NCBI GenBank assembly: GCA_944381485.1
Contig: CALWLI010000006.1
Coordinates: forward strand, 1-64,000
DNA: 64,000 nucleotides
Origin: an uncultured Lachnospiraceae bacterium
Lineage (GTDB): Bacteria > Bacillota > Clostridia > Lachnospirales > Lachnospiraceae
Direction of reading: 5' to 3'
Below the pieces are notes generated by a model. That model searched no databases, was not told the origin of the DNA, and saw only the letters and a list, made by a program, of their open reading frames with translations. Positions 33,499-42,630 of this stretch are shown piece by piece (position 1 is the stretch's first letter; each line of letters opens with the position of its first letter). A program made the translations under genes and the position numbers.

Positions 33499-33535
33499 TA
33501 AGGGTAAAAATATAAAAGGGAAAAGGAGAAAAAGT

Positions 33536-34711
33536 ATGATGAGAAAGAAATTAGCCGGCGCACTTTTAGCCACAGCAATGCTTTCAGCTCTTCTCATGGG
33601 ATGCAGCTCACAGCAGGCGGAGACAGAAGCGGCTGCAGAGGCGCAGACAACAGCTCAGGCTGAGGCTTCAGCAGATGAGGCAGAAGCTGAGGAGACCGAG
33701 GCGGAGACAGAGGAGGCTTCAGGAGAGTTCAACCCTGACAATGAGGACGGAGTTTCCATTGAGGAGGTCAGAGAGGAATTCGGAGCAACACCACTTCCCG
33801 CAGACGGAACAACAGTAGGAGTCGTTGCAAAGCAGTTCCAGAATGAGTTCTGGAGAATATTTAAGGACGGATATGAGGCATCTGCAGAGAAGATAGCCGC
33901 AGATCAGGGTATCGATTTTACTGTAGACGTACAGGCTGCTCAGTCCGAGACTGACGAGACAGGACAGCTTGCTATACTCAACAACATGGTAAACAAGCAG
34001 TACGCAGCTGTTCTTTGCTCACCTATTTCTGACGGAAACTTGGTTCCCGGTATTGAGACAGCTAATGAGCAGGGGATCCCCACAGTCAATGTAAATGACG
34101 GACTTATAGCAAATGCCGACTACTTTGTAGGGCCCAGAGCTTACCAGAACGGTGAGTTGGCTGCAGAGTGGATAAGCGAGAAGCTTGGAGGAGAAGGTCA
34201 GGTTGCCATAGTAATAGGAATGCCCAAGGCATTTGCCGCAAGACAGAGAACTCTCGGATTTGAGGAGTGGTGTGCGGCAAACGCTCCCGGAATCGAGATA
34301 GTTGCAAAGCAGAACGCTGACTGGGACAGACAGAAGTCAAAAGAGCTGGCTCAGAACTGGATAACTCAGTATCCCGACTTGAAGGCTATCTTCTGTAACA
34401 ATGACGGAATGGCTCTCGGAGTTGTAGAGGCAACTGAGGAGTACAAGGAGGAGACAGGAAAGGATATCCTTGTTGTAGGAGTTGACGGAATCGGAGAGGC
34501 TTATGATTCCATAAGAGCAGGAAAGCTTGACGCTACGATCGACTCATTCCCTTACTACATGTCACAGATAGCACTTGAGTGCGGACTCAGAGTTATGGGC
34601 GGACAGGAGCTTCCCAGAGTCGTATGGACACCTCAGGCACTTATAGATTCAACCAATGTTGACACTCCCGCTGAGGAGATAATCAACTGGGTAGATACTT
34701 CATTTGAATAA
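33536..34711 (+). CDS. Sugar ABC transporter, substrate-binding lipoprotein
   Basis: The protein is 391 residues. A lipoprotein signal (Cys23 in LLMGCSS) and a long acidic linker (26-70) precede a type I periplasmic-binding fold with VGVVAKQFQNEFWRIFKDGYE, CSPISDGNLVPGIETANEQG and FCNNDGMALGVVEA. It is a paralogue of the binding protein at 27982 but clearly divergent, so it may bind another sugar. It begins ATGATG after AAAAGGAGAAAAAGT. A hairpin follows the gene. Confidence 0.9.
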   Translation: MMRKKLAGALLATAMLSALLMGCSSQQAETEAAAEAQTTAQAEASADEAEAEETEAETEEASGEFNPDNEDGVSIEEVREEFGATPLPADGTTVGVVAKQFQNEFWRIFKDGYEASAEKIAADQGIDFTVDVQAAQSETDETGQLAILNNMVNKQYAAVLCSPISDGNLVPGIETANEQGIPTVNVNDGLIANADYFVGPRAYQNGELAAEWISEKLGGEGQVAIVIGMPKAFAARQRTLGFEEWCAANAPGIEIVAKQNADWDRQKSKELAQNWITQYPDLKAIFCNNDGMALGVVEATEEYKEETGKDILVVGVDGIGEAYDSIRAGKLDATIDSFPYYMSQIALECGLRVMGGQELPRVVWTPQALIDSTNVDTPAEEIINWVDTSFE

Positions 34712-34752
34712 ATCGAGATAAATTAAGTAATATTTGATTACTAAGGAGCTGA

Positions 34753-34803
34753 GTGCCGCAAAGTATTGCAAAGTATTGTTAATATTTTGCGGCACATTTT
34801 AAA
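34753..34803 (+). terminator. Partial terminator between binding protein and ATPase genes
   Basis: GTGCCGCAAAGTATT (34753-34767) pairs with AATATTTTGCGGCAC (34781-34795) with one wobble, followed by ATTTTAAA. It probably lets the binding protein be made in excess over the membrane parts. Confidence 0.75.
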
Positions 34804-34832
34804 CAATATTTACATAGAACAAGGGATAAAGT

Positions 34833-36338
34833 ATGAAGGACAATATTGTTGAAATAAGACATATAAGCAAAACCTTTCCCGGGGCAAAAGTCCTTGATGA
34901 CATTAATTTTGAAATAAAGAGGGGAGAGGTACATGCGCTCTTGGGAGAGAACGGCGCAGGAAAATCGACCCTTTTAAATATACTTCACGGAATCTACGAT
35001 GATTATGAGGGGGAGATAGTCCTCGACGGAAAAAGCGTACATTTTAAAAACCCCAATGACGCTATCATAAACGGAAAAATTTCAAAGGTTCACCAGGAGA
35101 CAAACGCCATAAAGGACCTTACTGTGGGACAAAACGTTACACTGGGTTATGAGCCGGTGAAAGGACTTTTTGTAGATTATAAAAAGCTCAATAAAAGGGT
35201 CAATGAGATACTTGACGAGCTTAAATGCGGATTCAGGTCCGAGACAAGAGTTATGGATCTTACAGCCGGAGAGATGCAGATGATGGCAATCACAAAGGCA
35301 CTGTTCCACAATTCCATAGTTATATCTCTTGATGAGCCTACCGCATCTCTCACCACGAGAGAGACAGAGACTTTGTTTAAGGTCATTGAAAAGCTCAAAA
35401 GCCAGGGCATAACGGTAATATATGTAAGTCACAGATTGGAAGAAGTATTCAGAATATGTGACAGGGCCACCATATTGAGAGACGGACATTACATTACCAC
35501 TCTTGACATAGCTGATACCACCAAGGAGGAGCTAATCAAAAACATGGTAGGCCGTGAGGTGTCCTCCGTGGCATCCAGACTTAAGCCCTCCTGCGTAAAG
35601 GATGAAGTTGTATTAAAGGTTGAAAACTTCAACTCCCACGGGAAATTCAAGGATATAAACTTTGAACTGCACAAGGGAGAGATACTGGGCTTTTCAGGCC
35701 TTGTAGGTTCGGGAAGGACGGAGGTCATGAGAGCGATCTTCGGAGCCGACAAGAAGGATTCCGGAACCTTGTATCTCCACGGGAAACAGATAAATATCAA
35801 GAATTCAAACGATGCTCTTAAAAACGGTATAGGTCTTCTCCCTGAGGACAGAAAGACCCAGGGATTTATGACTTTGTCAACTAATATCGACAATGTGGCA
35901 GTCTCAAGCCTGGAAAAATATATGAAGGGATTTTTCGTGGACAACGGGAAAAAGCTGGACAACTGCAATCACTTCATAAAAGAGCTGGACGTTCATCCGC
36001 CGAGAGCGGATTACCTGACAAAGAACATGTCGGGAGGAAATCAGCAGAAGATAATAATTGCCAGATGGCTCTCAACAAATGCGGATATCATTATCTTTGA
36101 TGAGCCCACAAAGGGCGTTGATGTGGCTGCCAAGGCCGAGATATACAGGCTGATGGAGGAGATGGTGGCGGAAGGAAAATCTCTCATAGTCGTATCTTCC
36201 GAGCTGCCGGAGGTCATGGGCATAAGCGACAGGATAATCGTAATGTGCGAGGGCTGTCAAAAGGCAGAGCTGAAGAGAGAAGAATTTGAGGAGAAAACCA
36301 TCCTTACTTATGCAATCGGAGGAGATAAAAATGAGTAG
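34833..36338 (+). CDS. Sugar ABC transporter, ATPase (RbsA type)
   Basis: The protein is 501 residues with two ABC domains. It has LGENGAGKST and LTAGEMQMMAITKAL in NBD1, SGLVGSGRTEVMRAIFGA and NMSGGNQQKIIIARW in NBD2, and IFDEPTKGVDVAAK. As in its paralogue at 25347, NBD2 has the family-typical altered Walker A. Its 3' end overlaps the permease start by 8 bases. It drives import with the permease and the binding protein at 33536. Confidence 0.92.
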   Translation: MKDNIVEIRHISKTFPGAKVLDDINFEIKRGEVHALLGENGAGKSTLLNILHGIYDDYEGEIVLDGKSVHFKNPNDAIINGKISKVHQETNAIKDLTVGQNVTLGYEPVKGLFVDYKKLNKRVNEILDELKCGFRSETRVMDLTAGEMQMMAITKALFHNSIVISLDEPTASLTTRETETLFKVIEKLKSQGITVIYVSHRLEEVFRICDRATILRDGHYITTLDIADTTKEELIKNMVGREVSSVASRLKPSCVKDEVVLKVENFNSHGKFKDINFELHKGEILGFSGLVGSGRTEVMRAIFGADKKDSGTLYLHGKQINIKNSNDALKNGIGLLPEDRKTQGFMTLSTNIDNVAVSSLEKYMKGFFVDNGKKLDNCNHFIKELDVHPPRADYLTKNMSGGNQQKIIIARWLSTNADIIIFDEPTKGVDVAAKAEIYRLMEEMVAEGKSLIVVSSELPEVMGISDRIIVMCEGCQKAELKREEFEEKTILTYAIGGDKNE

Positions 36339-37302
36339 TTTGAAGGAATTTATAAATAAAAAGCAGAGAGAGCTGGTGGTAGTAGTTGCCATAGTTTTGC
36401 TCACTATCGTATTTACAGCCTTATATCCCGCATATTTCTCGTGGAATACATTTACTCAGATACTTCAGCAGGCCACAATTAACGGGATAATAGCCATAGG
36501 AATGACCTTCGCCATCATAAGCGGAGGAATAGACCTTTCTGTAGGATCGGTTTTTGCCATAATCATAGTGGCTGTCGGAACCTTTACCGCGGGAGGACTT
36601 AACCCCATAATTGCCGCAGTCATAGGAGCTGCCTTAGGCGGAGTTATCGGAAGCATCAACGGATTCCTTATAACAAAGATGAACCTCCAGCCCTTTATAG
36701 CAACACTGGGTACCATGAGCGTCTTCAGAGGAGTAGCCTATGTCATAACAGGAGGCTGGCCTGTGCTTAACATACCTGACAGCTTCAGAGATATGTTTAA
36801 CCACAAGATAGTTCAGGGTGTGCCCAACTCGGTCATCCTGATGCTCATCCTCGCCGTGATAATGGGTGTCATCCTCAACAAGACAAGATTCGGAAATTAT
36901 CTTTACTCTGTAGGAGGCAATGAGGAGGCTGCAAAGCTTTCAGGAGTCAATGTGGACAGAACAAAGATCATGGGCTATGTGATCTGCGGAGTATGTGCCG
37001 CCTTTGCCGGAATGGTAATGCTGGCAAGCCTGGGAACAGGAGAGCCGGCTGCAGGACAGGGCTATGAGCTTGACGCTATCGCTGCCGCAGCCATAGGTGG
37101 AACAAGGATGGCAGGAGGAAAGGGAACTATACTTGGAACAGTTTTGGGAGCTATCCTTCTCTCAGCTTTAAAGATAGGAATGATATTGTTAAACGTGGAT
37201 ACCTTCTATCAGTATATAGCAACAGGTGTGATCATAGTCCTTGCAGCTTATTTTGAGTTCATTCAGGATAAGGTGACAAAGATGATGGCAAAGAATAAAT
37301 AG
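36331..37302 (+). CDS. rbsC: Sugar ABC transporter permease (RbsC type)
   Basis: The protein is 323 residues with about 9-10 membrane helices. It includes GGIDLSVGSVFAIIIVAVG, YSVGGNEEAAKLSGVNVDR and GQGYELDAIAAAAIGGTRMAGGKG. The start at 36331 (MSSLKEFINKK) has GGAGGAGATAAAA upstream inside the ATPase gene; the longer reading from 36286 is not needed. Ribokinase follows after 22 bases, which points to ribose or a related pentose as substrate. Confidence 0.92.
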   Translation: MSSLKEFINKKQRELVVVVAIVLLTIVFTALYPAYFSWNTFTQILQQATINGIIAIGMTFAIISGGIDLSVGSVFAIIIVAVGTFTAGGLNPIIAAVIGAALGGVIGSINGFLITKMNLQPFIATLGTMSVFRGVAYVITGGWPVLNIPDSFRDMFNHKIVQGVPNSVILMLILAVIMGVILNKTRFGNYLYSVGGNEEAAKLSGVNVDRTKIMGYVICGVCAAFAGMVMLASLGTGEPAAGQGYELDAIAAAAIGGTRMAGGKGTILGTVLGAILLSALKIGMILLNVDTFYQYIATGVIIVLAAYFEFIQDKVTKMMAKNK

Positions 37303-37324
37303 GCATCAAATAAGGTCATTTATT

Positions 37325-38242
37325 ATGAAGGATAAGATTCTGGTTATAGGCAGTATGAACTATGACATTATAACCAAGGTTCCCCATATGCCTGAGAGAG
37401 GCGAGACTTTGCCTGCCGATTCTGTAAGTGTAAGAAGCGGAGGAAAGGGAGCGAATCAGGCGGTTCAAGCCGCAAAGCTGGGGAAAAAGGTCGTAATGTA
37501 CGGAAAAGTGGGAACAGACGCCCAAGGAAAGTACCTCTTGGAGACCATAAGCTCCTATAAGGTTAATGTGGACAATGTGGAGAAGGCACAGGAGATAACA
37601 GGTCTGGGACTGGTTAATGCCCTGCCTGACGGAAGTGTGTTTGCAACTATCGCCCACGGAGCCAATTATGAGATAACTCCTGAAGATATTTCAAGACATG
37701 AAGAGCTTTTTTACGATGCGGAGTATTTGATACTTCAGATGGAGATACCCCAAAAGGCTATAGAGAAAAGCATTGAACTGGCCGCAAAAAATGGAGTGAA
37801 GGTGGTATTTAACACCGCTCCTTCCGAGAAGATAGAAGAAAGCTATCTTGAAAAATGCAGCTTGCTTATTATGAATGAGGTGGAGGCTCAAGCCTTTTGC
37901 GGGTTTGAGATAAAAAATGTTCAGGATGCGGAAAGTGCCGCTTTGTCCCTTAACAGGAAATATGAAACAGGGATAATAATCACTCTTGGTGAGAAGGGCT
38001 CCGTCATATGTGAGGAGGAAAAGCTCACCTGCCTGACACCTGAAAGGGTGGAGGCTGTGGAGACTACAGGAGCAGGGGATTCCTATGTGGGAGCGGTGAC
38101 ATCTGAGCTTATGGATGGGAAGAGCCTTATAGAGGCCTGTGAGTTTGCCAACAGATGCAGTGCCCTCACTGTCATGAAAGTGGGCGCTCAGGACTCTATG
38201 CCGACAAAAGAAGAAGTTGACAAATTTTTCATAAAAAAGTGA
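37325..38242 (+). CDS. rbsK: Ribokinase
   Basis: The 305-residue PfkB-family kinase has the ribokinase N-terminus ILVIGSMNYDIITKV, the glycine-rich substrate motif GGKGANQAVQAAKLG and the catalytic motif TTGAGDSYVGAV with its Asp base. It phosphorylates D-ribose, or a similar pentose, at O-5. It follows the permease in the import operon and precedes a DeoR regulator. The ribosome site is a modest AAGGT. Confidence 0.9.
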   Translation: MKDKILVIGSMNYDIITKVPHMPERGETLPADSVSVRSGGKGANQAVQAAKLGKKVVMYGKVGTDAQGKYLLETISSYKVNVDNVEKAQEITGLGLVNALPDGSVFATIAHGANYEITPEDISRHEELFYDAEYLILQMEIPQKAIEKSIELAAKNGVKVVFNTAPSEKIEESYLEKCSLLIMNEVEAQAFCGFEIKNVQDAESAALSLNRKYETGIIITLGEKGSVICEEEKLTCLTPERVEAVETTGAGDSYVGAVTSELMDGKSLIEACEFANRCSALTVMKVGAQDSMPTKEEVDKFFIKK

Positions 38243-38345
38243 TTTTTTTGAAAAAAAATGAAATTTATTACCTTGAGTAATATTTAAAATGAAGGGCTGT
38301 TATGCTATTATCTAAGTATATATTGAAAAATAAGGGAGGGGTCCT

Positions 38346-39083
38346 ATGATTCAATACGAGAGAAGACTGCAGATACTGCAGGCTCTGAAAGACAGTGAGC
38401 TTCTTACATTGGATCAGTTTCAAGATATACTTAACGGAGTTTCAAAATCAACGATCCGAAGAGATCTCATAACCCTGGCCAACGAGGGAGAGATAGTACT
38501 CTTAAGAGGCGGAGCCGCAAAGCTTAAGGCGGACTCCCACGAGACGGCATACAACTCCAGGCAGCTTATAAACACTGAGGAAAAGGAACGTGTGGCAAAG
38601 AGAGCTGCAATGCTTGTTGAGGAGGGAGAAACCATATATTTGGATGCCGGTACCACTGTCACAAAGATGTGCAGGTATCTTGAAAACAAGCACATAAATA
38701 TTGTGACTACCAGCGCATCCATAACAAAGGAGATGCACAGCACACTGATAAAATGTATTGTCGTGGGGGGAGAACTGCTGTGGAACACAGAGTCCATAGT
38801 AGGACCTATGACTGACATGGAGCTCTCCAATATGTACTTCGACAAAGCTTTTATAGGAGTATCAGGTTTTTCCTCTGAGGCGGGCTATACGACGCCTGAC
38901 CCCAGAGAGGCAAGGAAAAAACAGATAGTGAAGGCACATTCCAAGAAGACCTATGTCCTTGCCGACGGATCAAAGTCAGGAAAGATAACCATGTGTAAGA
39001 TATTTGACATGGCGGACGTGACCATAATTTGTGACAGGGAGACTCCTGAGATAACAGAGGCGGGAAATTACATAATTGCCTGA
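38346..39083 (+). CDS. DeoR family transcriptional regulator
   Basis: The protein is 245 residues. The N-terminal helix-turn-helix includes LDQFQDILNGVSKSTIRRDL. The C-terminal sugar-phosphate domain has TIYLDAGTTVTKMCRYL and DKAFIGVSGFSSEAGYTTPDP. DeoR regulators commonly sense a sugar phosphate and control sugar operons. It starts after GGGAGGGGTCCT and a 103-base gap from rbsK that may hold a promoter. It probably controls this second sugar locus. Confidence 0.9.
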   Translation: MIQYERRLQILQALKDSELLTLDQFQDILNGVSKSTIRRDLITLANEGEIVLLRGGAAKLKADSHETAYNSRQLINTEEKERVAKRAAMLVEEGETIYLDAGTTVTKMCRYLENKHINIVTTSASITKEMHSTLIKCIVVGGELLWNTESIVGPMTDMELSNMYFDKAFIGVSGFSSEAGYTTPDPREARKKQIVKAHSKKTYVLADGSKSGKITMCKIFDMADVTIICDRETPEITEAGNYIIA

Positions 39084-39122
39084 CGGCCCTTAAGTGATCA
39101 CAGAAAGAAGTGTAGGCTTACA

Positions 39123-40019
39123 ATGACAAAGGATTACGTATTAGGACTGGACATAGGCGGCACAAATGTGAGGATGGGGCTTGTGGATAGGAGCTATAAG
39201 GCTCATTGTGTTGAGGTGGTATCTTCAAGAGCAATGTCAGGCTCCGGAAATACTATAAAGGCTTTGACTGATTCCATAAGAGACTATCTTAAAAGAAATG
39301 CCGGGGATAAGGAGATAATTGCCGTATCCGCAGGCTTCCCCTCGGTCATAGACAGGGACAGAAAGAAGATATTTTCTTCCACCAATCTTACAGGCATAGA
39401 CGGAGTGGATGTACCAAATGAATTTTTCAAGGCCCTCAATATAAAGACTGTGATAGAGCATGATGCCTATTACCTGCTTTTATATGACATGATCTCAAAT
39501 AAAATAGAGACCGAAGGGGCGGTGATGGGCATATACTTCGGCACAGGCTTGGGAAATGCCATGTATATAAACGGAAGGCCATATATAGGGAAGCATGGGA
39601 CGGCCTGCGAGCTGGGACATTTGGCGGTTCCCGGAGGCACGAGAAAGTGCAGCTGCGGAAACACCGGCTGCATAGAGATGTACTCCTGCGGCAAGGCCTT
39701 GGAGAGGATAGCGGAGGAAAAGTACCCGGAAACCGAGCTTTCCGACATATTTCTTATGCACGCAGATGATGCCGAGATGGACAGCTTTGTGGATCATATG
39801 GCCATAGCGGTTTCGGCGGAACTCAATATCATGGATCCGGACTGCATGTTTATAGGAGGAGGCCTTGTGAACATGAAGGGCTTTCCCAAGGAGAAGCTTT
39901 TGAGCTATGTGTATGAGCATACGAGAAAGCCTTATCCTGCAGATGATTTAAATATTAAATTCTCTGATAATTTCCCTGAAAAAGGGATAATCGGAGCGGC
40001 GATGGCGGTTTTTAACTAA
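39123..40019 (+). CDS. ROK family kinase, AlsK-like paralogue
   Basis: The protein is 298 residues. It has GLDIGGTNVRMGLVD, GTACELGHLAVPG and the zinc motif RKCSCGNTGCIEMYSCG. The C-terminal GFPKEKLLSYVYEHTRKPYP matches the pattern of the kinase at 31404 and E. coli AlsK. The two are therefore paralogues, one in each sugar locus. It lies 39 bases after the DeoR gene. Its stop codon is inside a terminator hairpin. Confidence 0.82.
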   Translation: MTKDYVLGLDIGGTNVRMGLVDRSYKAHCVEVVSSRAMSGSGNTIKALTDSIRDYLKRNAGDKEIIAVSAGFPSVIDRDRKKIFSSTNLTGIDGVDVPNEFFKALNIKTVIEHDAYYLLLYDMISNKIETEGAVMGIYFGTGLGNAMYINGRPYIGKHGTACELGHLAVPGGTRKCSCGNTGCIEMYSCGKALERIAEEKYPETELSDIFLMHADDAEMDSFVDHMAIAVSAELNIMDPDCMFIGGGLVNMKGFPKEKLLSYVYEHTRKPYPADDLNIKFSDNFPEKGIIGAAMAVFN

Positions 40020-40032
40020 ACCGCCATTTTTG
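40002..40032 (+). terminator. Terminator overlapping the stop of the ROK gene at 39123
   Basis: ATGGCGGTTT (40002-40011) pairs with AAACCGCCAT (40018-40027), followed by TTTTTG. The stop codon TAA is in the loop edge, so the last codons of the gene form the hairpin. Confidence 0.9.
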
Positions 40033-40041
40033 TGTTATAAT
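40033..40041 (+). promoter_or_regulatory. Extended -10 promoter before the PfkB kinase
   Basis: TGTTATAAT is a full extended -10 (TGN plus TATAAT) immediately after the preceding terminator. It would start transcription about 45 bases before the kinase. Confidence 0.55.
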
Positions 40042-40092
40042 AGCCTCATTCAGAACAGGCGGATCTTATTTACAGACATAGGAGAAGAAAAA

Positions 40093-41043
40093 ATGAAAAG
40101 TACGGATGTTGTCGCTGTCGGTGAGATGCTTATAGATTTTTTGCCGGGAAGCGAGAAGGGAAGCTATATAAGAAATCCGGGAGGTGCTCCTGCAAATTTT
40201 GCCATAGCGGCTTCAAGGAACGGACTTTCATCAGGAATATTTTGTAAGGTGGGAGATGACGATTTCGGAAGGTTCCTACTTAGGACTTTGGAGGAAAACG
40301 GAGTAGAGTATCTGTGCAAAAGCCTGTGCGAAGACGCGGTGACTACCATGGCCTTCGTCTCCTTGAGCGAGAGTGGAGAGAGAAGCTTTACTTTTGCCCG
40401 AAAGCCCGGAGCCGATATGATGCTTAGTGCTTACGAGATAGATGAGGAGATAATAAAGGGGGCAAAGCTCCTGCATGGGGGATCCTGCTCTCTGTCAAAA
40501 GGGCCTGCGGCAGAGGCCACAGCATATGCCATAAAAAAGGCAGCCGAGCTTGGAAAGCTTGTGAGCTTTGACGTAAATTACAGGGATGTGATGTGGGATA
40601 AAGACAAGGAAACTGCAACGGAAAGGATCATGGAGCTTTTGGAGCATGTTGACCTCTTAAAGGTGTCCGACGAGGAGACGGACATGTTGGGAGGAGAGGA
40701 AAACATTTTAAGGCTTATGGAAGAAAAAAATATAAGCTGTGTCGTGGAGACCCTGGGAGCTGAGGGGGCCAAGTGCTTCTTTGACGGAGAGGAGATATTT
40801 GTAAAGGGATATAAGCCCTGCAGGGTCGCAGATACTACCGGCGCCGGAGATGCATTTTGGGGAGGCTTTATCTCCTGCCTTCTTATAAACGGAGCAGACA
40901 AAAGGGAGAAGCTTGACAGAGCTTCCGTAATAAATGCGGCAAAGTACGGAAATGTAAGCGGCTGCCTCTGTGTTGAGCAAAAGGGAGCCATAGCCTCTCT
41001 GCCTTCAAGAGACAGGATATTAAGCTTTTTGAGAGAGATATAA
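40093..41043 (+). CDS. PfkB family carbohydrate kinase (fructokinase-like)
   Basis: The protein is 316 residues. It has VAVGEMLIDFLPG, the substrate motif NPGGAPANFAIAASRNG and the catalytic TTGAGDAFWGGFISC. The NPGGAPANFA form is typical of fructokinases and related 2-keto sugar kinases. The start at 40093 has AGGAGAAGAAAAA upstream; a longer reading from 40030 overlaps the promoter. It could complete ketose use by the sugar loci or supply the glycan genes that follow. Confidence 0.85.
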   Translation: MKSTDVVAVGEMLIDFLPGSEKGSYIRNPGGAPANFAIAASRNGLSSGIFCKVGDDDFGRFLLRTLEENGVEYLCKSLCEDAVTTMAFVSLSESGERSFTFARKPGADMMLSAYEIDEEIIKGAKLLHGGSCSLSKGPAAEATAYAIKKAAELGKLVSFDVNYRDVMWDKDKETATERIMELLEHVDLLKVSDEETDMLGGEENILRLMEEKNISCVVETLGAEGAKCFFDGEEIFVKGYKPCRVADTTGAGDAFWGGFISCLLINGADKREKLDRASVINAAKYGNVSGCLCVEQKGAIASLPSRDRILSFLREI

Positions 41044-41172
41044 GGTTTTTTTCAAACTCCTTGTATTCCCTTTAGAGAATTGCTAAACTGTAAAATGCCT
41101 GAACTTCTTTTGAACATGGAAGTTTTTACCTTTGGCTATTATAAAAAAACAGACTTTCAGAGGAGAATATAC

Positions 41173-41814
41173 ATGACAGCTGATAAAAGAACAGATGAGT
41201 TGACAGAAAGATACCCCGCTCTACAGGCGGTAAGGGATGATATATTAAAGTTTTATGAGATCCTTAAGGAATGCTTTGATAAGGGCGGAAAGCTCCTTAT
41301 AGCAGGAAACGGCGGATCCTGCGCAGATGCCGAGCATATAGTCGGAGAGCTTATGAAGGGCTTTTGCAAGAGAAGGCCTGTGACTGAGGACTTCAAAAAG
41401 GCGCTTCTTAAGGCTGACAGCGAAAACGGGGCTGCCATAGCCTCAAAGCTTCAGGGAGGACTTCCTGCTATAGCTCTCTCAAACCATCAGGCCCTAAACA
41501 CAGCCTTTGCAAATGATGTTGACGGAGACTTCTACTATGCTCAGCAGGTCTATGGCTACGGAAAGGCGGGAGACGTATTTTTAGGGATATCCACTTCAGG
41601 AAACGCCAAAAACATAATGTACGCTGCAGCTGTGGCCAAAGCAAAGGGCATGAAGGTGCTGGGGCTTACAGGAAAGACAGGAGGAAAGCTTTCTAAGGCG
41701 GCGGATGTGAGCATAATAGTTCCGGAGGACGAGACCTACAAGATACAGGAGCTGCATCTTCCTATTTACCATGCTGTCTGCCTTATGCTTGAGGACACCT
41801 ATTTTGAGGAGTAA
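41173..41814 (+). CDS. gmhA: SIS-domain isomerase, GmhA-like (sedoheptulose 7-phosphate isomerase)
   Basis: The protein is 213 residues. The SIS fold has LLIAGNGGSCADAEHIVGEL, ALSNHQALNTAFANDVDGD, FLGISTSGNAKNI and the C-terminal KIQELHLPIYHAVCLML, all typical of GmhA. GmhA makes D-glycero-D-manno-heptose 7-P. An insertion between strands 1 and 2 includes RRPVTEDFKKALLKAD, which is also seen in some GmhA proteins. The start at 41173 follows AGGAGAATATAC. It is followed after 5 bases by a glycosyltransferase, so a surface heptose is plausible. Confidence 0.83.
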   Translation: MTADKRTDELTERYPALQAVRDDILKFYEILKECFDKGGKLLIAGNGGSCADAEHIVGELMKGFCKRRPVTEDFKKALLKADSENGAAIASKLQGGLPAIALSNHQALNTAFANDVDGDFYYAQQVYGYGKAGDVFLGISTSGNAKNIMYAAAVAKAKGMKVLGLTGKTGGKLSKAADVSIIVPEDETYKIQELHLPIYHAVCLMLEDTYFEE

Positions 41815-41819
41815 GCCCT

Positions 41820-42614
41820 ATGGCCACACATGTATTTTCCATATGTGCCTACAAGGAGTCACCTTATCTCAAGGAGTGCATAGAGTCCCTTATCTCACAG
41901 AGCGTTGCCTCGGAGATAATAATATGTACTTCAACTCCCTGTGACTATATATCGGACTTGGCCCGAAGCTACGGAATCTGTCTCTATGTGAGACAGGGAA
42001 GGAGCGGGCTCAGGGAGGACTGGAATTTTGCTGTGGAGACAGCCGTAAAGGAAAAGGGAGCAGAGCTTGTCACAGTCGCTCATCAGGATGATGTGTATGA
42101 TAAGAATTACGCAAAAGCACTGCTCAATGCCTATTCCTTTTTCCCTGATATGTCGGTTTTCTGCACGGCCTGCAATAACATAGACTCTGAGGGAAAGCCT
42201 ATTCCTGAGACAGCAGAGAGAATAAAGCGGATCTTGAGACTGCCTCTCAGGCTTCGCAGGCTTTCTGACAGGCGCTTTATAAAAAGACTGGTCATTTCCT
42301 TCGGGAATTCCATAGTATGCCCTTCCTGCAGCTATAATATCCCGGTCACCGGGAAGCCCATCTTCAGAAATGACTACAGCTTTGTCACAGACTGGGATGC
42401 CCTTATCCGTCTTTCGGATGCTCCCGGAAGATTTGTATGTATAGAGAAGCCCCTTATATCCTACAGGATACATCAGGGGGCGGCCACCAAGGCCAATATT
42501 TTGAACCACAACAGAGAAAAGGAAGAGGAAGAGATGTACAGAAAGCTCTGGCCGGGCTTTGTGTCCGAATTTCTCATGCGTTTTTATAAGCTTTCTTACA
42601 GAGCTTACGATTAA
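41820..42614 (+). CDS. Family 2 glycosyltransferase
   Basis: The protein is 264 residues, a GT-A fold with the N-terminal SICAYKESPYLKECIESLISQ and the metal/donor motif TVAHQDDVYD. An acceptor-side segment FVTDWDALIRL follows. It lacks a membrane segment, so it acts at the cytoplasmic face. The sugar is unknown; the neighbour GmhA suggests heptose. The ribosome site GAGGAG is inside the end of the preceding gene. Confidence 0.83.
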   Translation: MATHVFSICAYKESPYLKECIESLISQSVASEIIICTSTPCDYISDLARSYGICLYVRQGRSGLREDWNFAVETAVKEKGAELVTVAHQDDVYDKNYAKALLNAYSFFPDMSVFCTACNNIDSEGKPIPETAERIKRILRLPLRLRRLSDRRFIKRLVISFGNSIVCPSCSYNIPVTGKPIFRNDYSFVTDWDALIRLSDAPGRFVCIEKPLISYRIHQGAATKANILNHNREKEEEEMYRKLWPGFVSEFLMRFYKLSYRAYD

Positions 42615-42630
42615 GTAACCGGAAAAAGAT

